From NCBI GenBank assembly GCA_933822405.4, contig CAKOGP040000491.1, positions 19,682-59,324 on the forward strand: 39,643 bases of DNA, read 5' to 3'. Each line of letters begins with the position of its first letter. Within the stretch, counting starts at the first letter, position 1. The notes beneath the pieces were generated by a model that saw only the letters and a program-made list of their open reading frames with translations, was not told the origin of the DNA and did no database searches. Both the position numbers and the translations under genes were made by a program. The stretch is from Cylindrotheca closterium (taxonomy: Eukaryota > Bacillariophyta > Bacillariophyceae > Bacillariales > Bacillariaceae). Of this stretch, positions 21,066 through 31,437 are shown piece after piece.

Positions 21066-24000
21066 ATGTTAATGTCAGCGAGAAGACTTCCTAATATTGT
21101 AGGATGGTGTTCGATTGGCCTCTTCAGTGCATGCATAGTTCAATCCTTAAAAGATGATTCGAAGGAGGAAACCGACGCGATAAGCAAAGTTCGTCAACTT
21201 GTTCCAAGAGATCGGATCGTTGGAACTGAATACAATCTACTGACCAATCATCCACAGCATGCCTTTTTCGACGAACGTCGACTGGCACAATCCTCAGCTA
21301 GTACCAGTAGCGAATCGATTGATGGTGAAGACCTAGTGAGTCTGAAGGGTTCAACCTACGACCCCCAAAAGGTCCATGCCTCCGGATCATCGGCTGCTTT
21401 TGTAGGCATGCAATTACACGTTTATCACCACATGCCTCAGCACTTGTCGGATGCAAGCTCAGTAGTATCAGGGGACGAGTGCCATGAAATCGAAGCTCAA
21501 ACGACAGCAGATATTGATCAACTAGGAGATGAAAATGAGCGGCTATACTACGACTCCTTCGTTTATGAAAAAGCTTACCAATTGATAGAACCATTATCAT
21601 TAGAGCTCGGTGTACCACCGAGGCACAATCTGGATTTCGCCTACAAACCTGTGATCCCTCAGGATAAACCATTCACGCAACAGCTCGAAAGTGATGAAAA
21701 GGATGACGGTACAGATAGTCCGCCGGACACACCGTGGGTTGATGACGACAAGAAAGATCCAGAAAAATTAGCATGTACAGATGTATCACCCACTGAAAAT
21801 GTATTTTCAAACTGGTGGAAATGGTGGCTGCCGTGGTCTCATAATAAGTGGTGGCAAAACCATGGATCTAAGCGATCAGACTATAAGATGGGAGATTCTG
21901 CTTTTGCTGGGGGCTCACATGGTGAGATATGGAAAGGACACCGAATATGCCATGATTTATCGAGCACAGATTGCGATGATAAGAAACCATTGATATTGAA
22001 ACGGCTCCGCGTCGAAAAAGGTTATCGTCTCCTTGAGGCTGGGCTTCGCGAGATCTATATGGGCAATTGGATCCGACATGAGCTCCAAGAGGCACAACAG
22101 TCCTTGTACACAGCTTATGTGGATCACTTCTTTCGCGAGATACCCGTCAAGAGATCATTTGGTCTGTATCAGAATACAAAGCTAGAGCTTTGGATTGTCT
22201 TTGAACATGCAGGTGGGCCATCCTTGCGTTCGTACATTTACGACACCGTCACCAGTGAAGGAGGAGGATTCGTCATGTACCAGCCCAGTCGGTTGTGGTC
22301 AAGCCTTCGATCCTTTCGAAGAAAATCGGATCATCAAGATTCATCATTGTCTGTCAATCTTCGAGAAGGAAAGAGCAGCCAGTCTGATCTGCAAGATGCC
22401 AACAGCAATGACCAGCCAAAGCGAGAGCTAGCATCCAGAGGCAATGGAGGTGACGTACTTCGAACAGTCCTGAAACAAGTCCTATCCTCAGCTGCGTTAC
22501 TTCATGAAAACGGATATGTACATCGCGATATCAAACCGTCTAATGTAATGTGCTCGACCGATACTACACCTTCTTACGACTGGAATGAAATTCCTCAACT
22601 GTCTAACATTAAGTGCAGATTAGGTGACTTCTCTAGTGCATGGGACAATAACTACATTGCAGCCCATTTGTACACTATGGGGCCAAGTCCAGCTGAACAG
22701 ACGGACGAGTATGCACCTCCCGAATCCTACATCAGCGACGAATGGGTACCCTTCGACAAGGACAGACCGCAGAGCTATGATTCTTGGAGTATTGGAGTGT
22801 TGGCATTGGAGTTGCTATTGGGCACGCCGAATGTTTTCACTGTAGATCAGAGAACAACAGCGTTGCTCACCAACAAAATGAAAAAAGAAAATGCTTCGGA
22901 GGAAGAAATCCAGCGTGCACTTTATCTTGCGGCGCTGTCGAACTTTTGCATTTACATGCCTGGTAACACACGAAACAACAATCCAAAGAATAATCTAAGT
23001 GGACCGAGTACTGGTCGAGACAGCTGGCCACTTCGGCACGGTGATCCATTGCACAAAACGTCCATATCACAGCAATCTTGTACGATGCGCGACTTCCACC
23101 ATGCACTTCGCGCAAGAGATCCACTCGGACTTGGTTTTGATTCATCGGCTGATTTGCTGCTGCATTTGATCTGGCAACTGCTAGCATGGGATGCAAAAGA
23201 TCGTATCACAGCTGCTGAAGCTCTTCTTCATCCCTATTTTTCGAGTCCGGATGGCAGTCTCTTCGATTCATTAGAGTGGGACGCGCCTCCGGCCACCATG
23301 TTCTTTCCGTCGTCTGATCCGCGGCTGGATTTTTACCCGGCTGCCTACTCAGTCGATGAGTTTGTGTGCCCCAAATGTGGACGCTCTTTCTCCGACTGGC
23401 GTTCTTGTCACGTCCATGTAAACGCTCGCAAACATGGGCGCTTTTGCACCTACGATCGGACTAACTTGCCAACGTGCATCAATACGCATTCCATGCTGCC
23501 CGCACATCCCACGTCGGGATACTGCGACCTCCAAGGGCGAAGAAGTGTGATTGAAGATTTTCATTCAATTCAATTGGATGCTACTGTTCAATTCTATGGT
23601 ATCTTTGATGGACATACCGGCAATTTAGCGTCAAAATATGTTGCCTCCACTATGTATGATCAATTGCTTGCACATCTGCATCTCAACGGGCTCTCCAATC
23701 TCACCAAGACCGATTCGCTGCCCACCATTTGGAAAGAAGAAATTCGAGCCAATGTGTCAGGGGCCTTTGCCCAACTTCACGAAGACTTTGTAGAACGGAC
23801 AAGTAGAATGAATGGTTCGACTGTGGATCGCTCTGGCACAACGGCAACAAGTTTGTTGGTCACCGACGACGTGGTAGTGGTCTCGAGTATTGGTGATTCG
23901 AGGGCCGTTCTCTCTTCAATAAATGAAAATGGGGAAATTACAGCCATTCCACTCACAAAGGATCATGTAGCATCCGATCCTAGCGAGCAAAGCTTTGTCA

Positions 24001-24416
24001 TCGAAAAGGGAGGTTTTGTAAGTTCTGTTGGAGGAATTGATCGTGTCAATGGTACTTTGGCCATCACTAGGTCGATTGGAGATGTTGGATTGGCACCAGT
24101 GCTGAGTCGAGTACCAAATGTTAAAATCTTCACACATTACGAGATAGGGGACCTTTGTGGCGCAAATCAACATCAAAGTATTCCATGCTTTGTAGTTTTG
24201 GCCTCAGATGGGTTATGGGATGTAATGTCCAATCAGGAGGCTGTTGAAATGGTTGCCATTGTCATCGCATCGTATGATGCAACTGATCGAGTCAGTTGGA
24301 ACAACGGAGGGGCTTTTCAGGAAGCAGCAGAAGTTTTGGCTGTAGACGCCTATGTTCGCGGAAGCAATGACAACATTGGAGTATGTGTCGTTGCATTGCT
24401 GTCTGGGGATAGATAA
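21066..24416 (+). CDS. Protein kinase - C2H2 zinc finger - PP2C phosphatase fusion
   Basis: One uninterrupted 1,116-aa frame. Residues about 10-27 are hydrophobic (possible signal or anchor). An acidic region follows. The kinase domain spans about 275-745: glycine loop GGSHGEIWKG (282), candidate catalytic lysine in LILKRL (312), HRDIKPSNV (486), DFSSAWD in place of DFG (521), YAPPES activation-segment end. Long insertions lie around residues 400-460 and 600-690. A C-x2-C-x12-H-x5-H zinc finger starts at 768 (CPKCGRSFSDW). The PP2C domain spans about 817-1116: RRSVIEDFH, YGIFDGHTG, RSGTTATSLL, SIGDSRAVL, ASDGLWDVM and SNDNIGV, so the metal-binding acidic residues are all present. The phosphatase looks active. 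The kinase keeps Lys and the HRD Asp but has DFS, so activity needs testing. Opposing activities in one chain suggest a self-limiting switch. Confidence 0.9.
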   Translation: MLMSARRLPNIVGWCSIGLFSACIVQSLKDDSKEETDAISKVRQLVPRDRIVGTEYNLLTNHPQHAFFDERRLAQSSASTSSESIDGEDLVSLKGSTYDPQKVHASGSSAAFVGMQLHVYHHMPQHLSDASSVVSGDECHEIEAQTTADIDQLGDENERLYYDSFVYEKAYQLIEPLSLELGVPPRHNLDFAYKPVIPQDKPFTQQLESDEKDDGTDSPPDTPWVDDDKKDPEKLACTDVSPTENVFSNWWKWWLPWSHNKWWQNHGSKRSDYKMGDSAFAGGSHGEIWKGHRICHDLSSTDCDDKKPLILKRLRVEKGYRLLEAGLREIYMGNWIRHELQEAQQSLYTAYVDHFFREIPVKRSFGLYQNTKLELWIVFEHAGGPSLRSYIYDTVTSEGGGFVMYQPSRLWSSLRSFRRKSDHQDSSLSVNLREGKSSQSDLQDANSNDQPKRELASRGNGGDVLRTVLKQVLSSAALLHENGYVHRDIKPSNVMCSTDTTPSYDWNEIPQLSNIKCRLGDFSSAWDNNYIAAHLYTMGPSPAEQTDEYAPPESYISDEWVPFDKDRPQSYDSWSIGVLALELLLGTPNVFTVDQRTTALLTNKMKKENASEEEIQRALYLAALSNFCIYMPGNTRNNNPKNNLSGPSTGRDSWPLRHGDPLHKTSISQQSCTMRDFHHALRARDPLGLGFDSSADLLLHLIWQLLAWDAKDRITAAEALLHPYFSSPDGSLFDSLEWDAPPATMFFPSSDPRLDFYPAAYSVDEFVCPKCGRSFSDWRSCHVHVNARKHGRFCTYDRTNLPTCINTHSMLPAHPTSGYCDLQGRRSVIEDFHSIQLDATVQFYGIFDGHTGNLASKYVASTMYDQLLAHLHLNGLSNLTKTDSLPTIWKEEIRANVSGAFAQLHEDFVERTSRMNGSTVDRSGTTATSLLVTDDVVVVSSIGDSRAVLSSINENGEITAIPLTKDHVASDPSEQSFVIEKGGFVSSVGGIDRVNGTLAITRSIGDVGLAPVLSRVPNVKIFTHYEIGDLCGANQHQSIPCFVVLASDGLWDVMSNQEAVEMVAIVIASYDATDRVSWNNGGAFQEAAEVLAVDAYVRGSNDNIGVCVVALLSGDR

Positions 24417-25228
24417 CCACCAGTCGCCTCGTATCTTGTCAGTTTAGCGTGTATCATCCTACTATGAAGAGCAAAAAAAAAAGCTCGCCGACATGAAACG
24501 CAAGCAAAATGAAGAGAATGGCGGCAAGTGGGATAAAAAAAGTTTCTCAAAGGTAGCATTTTTTAAGGCTATTTGAAGGCTTCGACATTTTCAACGTTGT
24601 GAATGTAGAAAAGAGTACAAGGCAAAGAAAGGAAGGGCTGGGTCGAGTAGAGGACTTTGAAAATATTGGATTCGATATGGGGACTGGCACCGAAGGACTA
24701 CCCGAGAAGGGGGCTCGAAGCATTAAAACTTATTTTGAGATTTTTCCCGAAAAGACGCAGACTCGTGCTAGCCGCAAACCCACAACAACAGAAAACAGGG
24801 GTGCTTTTGACAATATTTTTCCTCCCGACGGTGACGAAGAAGAATGCCAAAACGAAGCAGACGGCTCACAAGAAGAAGACTGTTAGCAAAAGGAAGTCTA
24901 AGAATGTCTAATATATACAAACTAATGATGTATTACATACGGTAGCAAGTCATCGGCCCTCTACGATAGTAGGCAATGACACTTCAGTTTATTGCAATTG
25001 GTGGAATCGATACGTCTATCGGCAGACCAATTCACTAACTCTCCGAAGTTTAATTAACGTGGCCATCTAGTCAATTTAGTCACATTACTCGATCGCACCA
25101 TGATTGATACAGTACGATTGAAGAGAAGGGTCATCGCAAGTAGACCACAGTATGTTTCTACCGTAGGTTTGACCACATTCGATCACGTTGCACACTTATT
25201 TTATTTTATTTTATTACCCTGATCTAGC
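24417..25228. other. Intergenic region downstream of kinase-PP2C with one doubtful small gene
   Basis: Apart from the doubtful gene at 24493-24886 nothing clear is seen. The part 24,900-25,228 is AT-rich, lies just upstream of the next gene and ends with a TTTTA simple repeat at about 25196-25216. Confidence 0.4.
24493..24886 (+). CDS. Doubtful small acidic protein (two exons proposed)
   Basis: The frame ending at 24886 reads like protein (RVEDFENIGFDMGTG, KTYFEIFPEKT, GAFDNIFPPDGDEEE) but has no good ATG. An ATG at 24493 opens a short basic stretch (MKRKQNEENGGKWDKKSFSK) ending at a GTAGCA donor at 24553. Joining it to an acceptor at 24613 keeps the frame and gives about 110 aa. The acceptor is weak. 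I do not recognise the protein. It could instead be part of the 3' flank of the kinase-PP2C gene. Confidence 0.3.
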
Positions 25229-26284
25229 ATGAGAGACGTTGCTGGAGCTGAAGAATCGTGAGTTTTCAATTATACTGACAGAGCATCTATATTGTTTCCA
25301 AAGCATACAGCGAAACTTTACCTGCAAACCAGCCCGATTTCATTCCCACCAATTGCGCCTTCTAACTATTTGCTGTTTGCATTGGAAAACAGTCAATCAA
25401 GAACCAAGAGATACGCCTGCATTGCGGCAGTTGTGGTTGCGTTGTTCTTTGTATTGTCCTTGAGCGGAGGAAGCCAAGATGCTGGAGCCGAGGTTGTTGG
25501 CGGACAAGCCAAGCACCACATCGTGAATCACCCTAAGAGTGGTGGAGGGGCTGCTATCGACCCTGGACTCGATGAAGACGCGGAATTTTCCGACGCCCAA
25601 AGTAAATTTGAGCGAACTGTCAAGGAGCAAGTAAGCATGAATGAAAACATGCTGTCAGAGGAAATGGGAAAGGAACTTGAGATCATTGAAGGCCGTCTTT
25701 CAGATTTGCTATCCGAATCTGGGGTCGACTTTTCCGAAGACGAAATTACCACATTGAAAGAGGGAATTAGATCGCAGTTGGAGGATGATGTCCACAAATT
25801 CATTAATGACCAGGCTGATGAAACTTTGGAGAAGGAAAAGACAGAGTTCCAGAATGATTTGGACCGGGATGCAGATGATACGAAGGCTGAGGGAGAAAAG
25901 GAGGCCGAAACACAAAAGTCGGAGATTCTTGTTGTTCTCAGGGACAAGGTTGACGAAATCTGCATCTCTGCCAAATCACAAATGAAGTCTTTTGCTGCCG
26001 TTGCGGAAAAGACGATCCTAGAGCAAAAGTTTGAAGAAAAGACTTCCAAGTCCTATGTCGCAAACATTTCAGATGAAAATACTGTAACAAGTGTGGAAAA
26101 ATCATCTGATGTGGCAGCGAAATCAACAAAAAAGGGCACCAAGAAGGCACCGACCCCTTCTCCCACAGAGGCTCCTAAAACTGGCAAGAAGGGAGGAAAG
26201 AAAGCTCCGGAGCCAGAATCAGACTCCGAGTCAGAATCAGAATCAGACGAAGATGAGGACGAAGAAGAAGAGGAAGACGATTAG
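25229..26284 (+). CDS. Type II membrane protein with helical, charged lumenal region (two exons)
   Basis: A 29-nt first exon (25229-25257, MRDVAGAEES) ends in a GTGAGT donor; the in-frame acceptor at 25332 gives a 75-bp intron and exon 2, 25333-26284, for 326 aa. An acceptor at 25281 is also in frame but would leave a 24-nt intron. One transmembrane helix (YACIAAVVVALFFVLSL) near residue 45 follows a basic segment, so a type II orientation is likely. The rest is a charged helical region, likely coiled coil (about 90-220), then a Lys/Pro/Thr-rich stretch and an acidic Ser/Glu/Asp tail. No family is recognised. The layout suggests an ER or Golgi membrane protein. Confidence 0.7.
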
Positions 26285-26400
26285 GTTGTTATAGCAATCA
26301 GAAGTGAAATAGAAAAAGAAAGCATCATGGTAATAGTAGGTCACATTAATTTGCACAAAAACGAAACTAGCTACATTCTTTACACTATTGCGATGGCCAC

Positions 26401-27780
26401 TCACTGACTCGCATTTTCAGCACTGCTGTCCAAATTGTTTACTGCATCGAGAAGTCTTGGTGGCAAAGGTTCAGGATTGGGTCCTTCTTCTGCTCTCTCC
26501 TGACTCAAGTTTTTCTTTAGCGAAGCAATTGCCTTCAGTAACAGTTTGTCGCCCTTCACGTTGAATTTTGGTTTCTCTTTTCTCATGTCTTCTTCGAACT
26601 GTGAAAAGTCCTGTTGCTCGGACCGCGAATCCATTGTTCGACTCCACATGGATGGCTTGTCACTTTTCTTCCTGTTGATTGCAAACTTTGGCTTCTTCAA
26701 GAAACGAAGGGTATCTTTGTTTTGCCTAGGTTCTGTTGTATCCACAGATTTCCTGTTGCTTTTGTCAGCGGCTGACTGCGATTCTACGAGATTAGCATTT
26801 GTTGCCACATTGATCGGATCGGAAAAAATGCCTGCATCATTTAATTCCACAGCATCATCAACGGTAGCATCATCATGCTGAGACTCTTCGGCGATGCCTT
26901 CAACCACTCCAGCGCTCTTCGTGCCTACTTCCTCAGCATCATGGTTGTCGTTTCTGCCATCGCCAATTTTGAGTGCCTCGCCTTTACTCCCAACTTGATC
27001 CACTTGAACTGCACCTGGTCTAGTATTGTCCTCAGTGTCAGTTGCATCTGCTACAGCGTCCGTAGTGATGTCGCACTCTTTAGATGGTTTTGATGACAAC
27101 TGCTGTGAAGATGGCGCATTACTTTCGTCAGAAGAACGATGGATGTTTTGCGACACATCTTTTGTTGAAGCTAGAACTTCACTTTCATTACCATTATCAC
27201 CACTGCTCATGTTCTTTGTAGAGAGAATCTCAGGACCACTAACGCTGCTATCTTTGTTAACAACTTCAGAACTTTCAGTTTCCACGAGATTTTTCGTCAA
27301 GTTTTCTTTTCCCTCTTCAAACTCTTCTTCGTTCGCATGCAAAGAAGTAGCAAAACCGTGTTTGTCATTTTCTTTGTTGGTGATGGTATCATTGGCCAGA
27401 TCATCGAGCACTTTTAGTGCTAACGTCAATCCCGGGCTTTCATTTTCATTTGCGTTGTCCTCAGCTTCACTCGAAATGCCAGCGGCGAGGAGCACATCAT
27501 CCGCCATATCTTTCTTCAGCTTCTGTACCGCAATATAAATTATATCTATATCTTCGGATAATTGTTCATTGCGATAAGGCTCCTCCGGATGTGATAAAGA
27601 CGCAGTGACATACTCTTCGAGGACCTGAAGAAGACATTCAATCTGGAGCTGCTTTTCTTCATCCATTTGGTTGATCTTAACGCTGCGTTTGACACCAGCC
27701 TTTCGGCGTCGCTGTAGTCTTTGTGCTCGTTCATACTTCATACGCTTGTTGACATTCTCCCAGAAAAGTTTGGTGTTCAT
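26401..27780 (-). CDS. Acidic low-complexity protein of unknown function
   Basis: Single exon, 459 aa. The N-terminus is strongly basic (NKRMKYERAQRLQRRRKAG) and could act as a nuclear signal. A helical segment follows (LQIECLLQVLEEYVTASLSH, about 45-65). The long middle is rich in Ser, Glu, Asp and Asn and is probably disordered. A basic patch (KKPKFAINRKKSDKPSMW) and a helix KLLLKAIASLKKNLSQ sit near the C-terminus. Nothing matches a family I know. The gene converges with the type II membrane protein gene, with 116 bp between the stop codons. Confidence 0.65.
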   Translation of the reverse strand: MNTKLFWENVNKRMKYERAQRLQRRRKAGVKRSVKINQMDEEKQLQIECLLQVLEEYVTASLSHPEEPYRNEQLSEDIDIIYIAVQKLKKDMADDVLLAAGISSEAEDNANENESPGLTLALKVLDDLANDTITNKENDKHGFATSLHANEEEFEEGKENLTKNLVETESSEVVNKDSSVSGPEILSTKNMSSGDNGNESEVLASTKDVSQNIHRSSDESNAPSSQQLSSKPSKECDITTDAVADATDTEDNTRPGAVQVDQVGSKGEALKIGDGRNDNHDAEEVGTKSAGVVEGIAEESQHDDATVDDAVELNDAGIFSDPINVATNANLVESQSAADKSNRKSVDTTEPRQNKDTLRFLKKPKFAINRKKSDKPSMWSRTMDSRSEQQDFSQFEEDMRKEKPKFNVKGDKLLLKAIASLKKNLSQERAEEGPNPEPLPPRLLDAVNNLDSSAENASQ

Positions 27781-28631
27781 GATTTACAGTGCGATTTTGC
27801 TGTTGTAATTTCAAATTTTTAAAAAAATGACAGTTGGTTGTTTCCATTTCCCCTTTCTCCGTTGATTTCAATGTAGTCCATTGAATCCAATTTGTTTTTC
27901 GTTTCCAAAATCACGAGTTTTCTAAAAACATGTATTGATGTAGTTACGAACGTTTTTACGAGACCACGAAGATGTCAATGCGATAAGCTGCTAACCTACG
28001 AATCCATCAATTAAACCACTCCAAATCTGATGAAAAACTCAGAATTAGTGTAGCGCCATTTCTGTCAAGATTTTTATATGTAAGCCGAGACAGGCATTAG
28101 TTGATTTTCGTCGCTTTTTCGTGGCAAGAGGCCCTAGTCTGCCCAGAAATGATGCTTGACCCGCTTCATATATCTCCACAACATGTTCCCGCTGGTCCAG
28201 TGGCACCTGGTGGAAGAGTCTCCAGCAGTTTCTGTCCACTTCCACACAAAATGGCAGACAACAGCCGTTACCCAATTCACACCCAGCACATACTGAGCCG
28301 GCTTTGCTGTATTTTCCCATTAGCCAAACAAAGACACACTTTTTTCTACTATCGCGTCCTTTCTTCTGTGCATATCTTTTCTCAATGTGATATGTTTTGG
28401 TAATGGTACCATATGGTACGAACCGGTGCTGTATCTACAGTATCCATGTCTTATGAAGTATTTTCATAGGAACAACTAGACAATGTCCAAACCTTTTAAT
28501 ACAACATCTTTTGCTTCAAGTGAGAGTTATCCTTCACAGTCCTTGAAACAAGGCCATAATGCCCTCTCCCGTCGAGACTGACAATTCGAAATTTCATGAG
28601 TAGTCGGCAGACAACAAAGGCATCCGATGAC
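27781..28631. other. Intergenic region with one doubtful cysteine-rich frame
   Basis: About 850 bp. The only candidate is the frame at 28045-28320. A 14-bp palindrome, GTACCATATGGTAC, lies at 28406-28419 upstream of it. The remainder shows nothing recognisable. Confidence 0.4.
28045..28320 (-). CDS. Doubtful small cysteine-rich protein
   Basis: 91 aa from an ATG at 28320. It contains SVCAGCELGNGCCLPFC, then NCWRLFHQ. This loosely resembles the zinc-binding C-terminal end of PiggyBac-type transposases (CxxC pairs followed by C-hydrophobic-x-x-FH), so it could be a transposon relic. A GTAC palindrome lies about 85 bp upstream. There is no other support that it is expressed. Confidence 0.3.
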   Translation of the reverse strand: MGKYSKAGSVCAGCELGNGCCLPFCVEVDRNCWRLFHQVPLDQREHVVEIYEAGQASFLGRLGPLATKKRRKSTNACLGLHIKILTEMALH

Positions 28632-31437
28632 TTAGCTCTTTAATCTAATGACGACTCGTACGAGTCGCGTTGGATTCTGCTCCCCGTCAATAGTTTGTGG
28701 ACTCTGGAGTGCTCCGATGGCGGTTAAATCATTCCCAACCAGAGGAATAGTTGACTGGACTTTTAGGTCTAAATTCTTCCACGCCATGGGACGATCTGCC
28801 TTCTTGAAAACACAGAAAACTAATGGTCGTGGCTGAAAGATGCCATTTACGTACCAAGTGGGGCACTCGATGTAGTACTCAATATTTCCTTCCATGAATG
28901 TTTCCATTGATGCCACAGCTTTTTGGGCCAGTCGAAATTTCTCTGGGCAATCACCTTTGTCACTAACGATTTCAGTTCGAACGACCCAAGGTCCAACCTT
29001 TTTGTCTGTGTCAAATTCCACGACTGGAATTTCAAATTGCTCATGTTTAGGTACTTTCCTGCAGAGAGCTCCAAAAGACTGTTTCTTGCCTTACCTTGTC
29101 CATAAACATTGAACATGGCCTTCTTGTTCCAGGGGAAGCTTGAGGAACGAAAGGCAAAGACTTTTCCGTCCTGTTGCAGATAGACTCCGTAGTCTTTCCG
29201 ACACTGAAGCCATCCTTCTTTGACGACATTTGCTTTGACGCGTTTGAGAAAAGAAACGACGCTCTTGTCTGAGAACATTCCAAGTTTTGCACTATGCAGT
29301 GCTTCTCTCAATACAAACTTCCAAAAGAAGAAGCCTTGGTCCTTCCATGGAGCTGTGTCGAACATAATACCCATTGGTTTGTGAGTGACACTCTTCAAAA
29401 AAGGAGCCATTATGGATCCATGCAAGAGGGCACGACATTCATCGCTTTCAGTAGCCAAATTGCTAAGGTTGGTCATGCTGCCGTCCCCATATATTTCCTG
29501 AAGAAGTGGAATCAATTTGTTTCGTAGCTTTCCTCTTGTTGACCAATGTGGTGTCGTATCTGTTAGGTAGGGTGACAGGAGGAATCAGTATGCGCTGGCT
29601 GGGTTGACTTGAGGGGTACCATGGCTTCAGGCCATACATACCTTTGAAGTATGGAACACCAAATGTATGTGCATAATCAAAAACAAAACTCTTCTCCAGT
29701 GACAACAGGGGTCGCAACAGTGTCACACCATCATTTTGGGACACAGCTGTCATTCCAGACTAGTGCAGCATCAATGGTGGTGTCAGTTGTAATAATCACA
29801 AATTGCATCTAGAGACACAAAGTCCACACTACTCACAAGATCCAAAGGCCCTGACCCCTTGTGCGCGTTTGACAGAACATTCTCCCGTAAATCACCACGA
29901 TGATGTCCCAGCATGACTCCAACAATCATGTCCTCTTGGTGCAAGTCCGATCTTGCCTTTGCGACCGCTTCCCTGTAAGTCGCATACCTGATATCTCTCG
30001 AAATGCGTTCGTACTCGTCGCGGGATGTTACACCTCTTGTTACCTCCTGGATAGTTCGACATATGAATTCAATGTCTAGCGATTTACAATACCGTCTAAC
30101 AAAGTCAGCCTCCGCAGAAGCTTCGGGTCTATTTCCGTAGTCAATATGAACTAGAAGTGTCAAGGGAGAATGAGATCCGATGACACAATCCTCCAAGAGC
30201 TTGCTGTTCAGAACGTACCTGCAACGACATTCAAGCTATAATTGCATGACTTTTTCATATGGGAGAGCACAGACGCGATTACCATACTATCAACACCGCC
30301 AGAGAGTGAAACAATGACGGCCATTGGTGGCTCATTGTCCCTGGCATGAATTCCTTGGCCCGCCAAAAACGCAGCAATCGTTTTGTGTAAAAGATGCTGC
30401 TTAGCCGGTTCCATTTCGGTCTCAAAGGCAAATGTCTCGAGGATAGCTTCGTCTTTGAAAGTTCCACATGAAACATTTTCGGATGAATTCAGTTTTCCGG
30501 TCCGTCGAGCTTCATCTTGCAACAGAGCCAGCCGTCGATTGGTGGCTTTTCGAAAGCGACCCAACATGTCTCGCATTTGCTCATGCATTGATGCACTCGC
30601 CTCAATGGAACGCTGGACGTATTCCAAAGTTTCGATGGTACTGGCATGGCGAAATGGCATGAGTGAAAATATGTACATCGGAAGAGGTACCATTCCACAC
30701 CGAATCTCGTCCTTATGGGTATCGACAAAAAGTTGAGCAGTCTTGAGGGCGAGACTGTCGAGGAAGGATTTTGCAAAAGGGACTTTGGGCTGTGTATTGT
30801 GAGTTTCGTGGTTTCTCTCAATGTGTCTCGAAAATTGATCTAGTACCACGATCGCTGCAATCTTTCCTTGCATACCATAAATTCCGTCCGTATCAAAGCA
30901 CCAGTCCCTCCAACGATCGCTGGTTTCCCCTTCCGCAAGCTCAACCAAAAGAGCTTCGAAATCTTCGGTAATTTCACGATCCACTTTCAATCGCAATTTG
31001 TGAGACGAAGAAGCAATCATCCACAATTTCTTCTGATTTTCATCTGGTGTCCCAGAACCGAACCAAAAATTCAGCACTTTGCGAATGGTGGCTTGATTGT
31101 CGTGCAGCCTTTGAAGTGAAGAAACGAAGCCATCTGCCTTGATAGAACGAGAAAATTCCGCGAGGGTACCCTCACTGCCCATTTCAGCTTTATTCAAAGC
31201 CAGTCTTCCTTCAATCCAATCGATAAATCCTCCAAAAATTGGTTGCTTTTTAAGTAATTTGATGAGTCGTTGGCGCCTAGATCTATCCGTCCAGAATTTC
31301 AGTGCGATCATGATTAATGCCACCGCCACCACCGACTTTCGTTTGAAAAGGTGTGACTCAACTCGAGACAATGATGATGAAGTCTGTCTTAGAAAGGGAT
31401 TCCTCCGCGGAGGAGCATAGGGCGATATAGCTGGCAT
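28632..31437 (-). CDS. tilS: DUF924 domain fused to a TilS-like tRNA lysidine synthetase (five exons)
   Basis: Exons 31437-30219, 30150-29837, 29759-29642, 29559-29095 and 29023-28632 with introns of 68, 77, 82 and 71 bp; the sum is 2,508 nt, 835 aa. The N-terminus has a hydrophobic helix (SVVAVALIMIALKFW). A DUF924 domain follows (VLNFWFGSGTPDENQKKLW, VVLDQFSRHI, about residues 115-300). Then comes an N-type PP-loop ATPase: VSLSGGVDSMV near 390, VHIDYGNRPEASAEADFV after the first splice, LGHHRGDLRENVLSNAHKGS, LDLSGMTAVS, LLRPLLSLEK and PYFKDTTPHWSTRGKLRNKL. Each splice restores the TilS motif order. TilS makes lysidine at the wobble base of AUA-decoding tRNA-Ile in bacteria and plastids. The organelle served here is uncertain because no plastid signal is evident. 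Confidence 0.85.

Noticed and set aside
25258..25281. A 24-nt intron in the type II membrane protein gene
   Set aside because: It keeps the frame but is too short for normal splicing; the 75-bp alternative ending at 25332 also keeps the frame.
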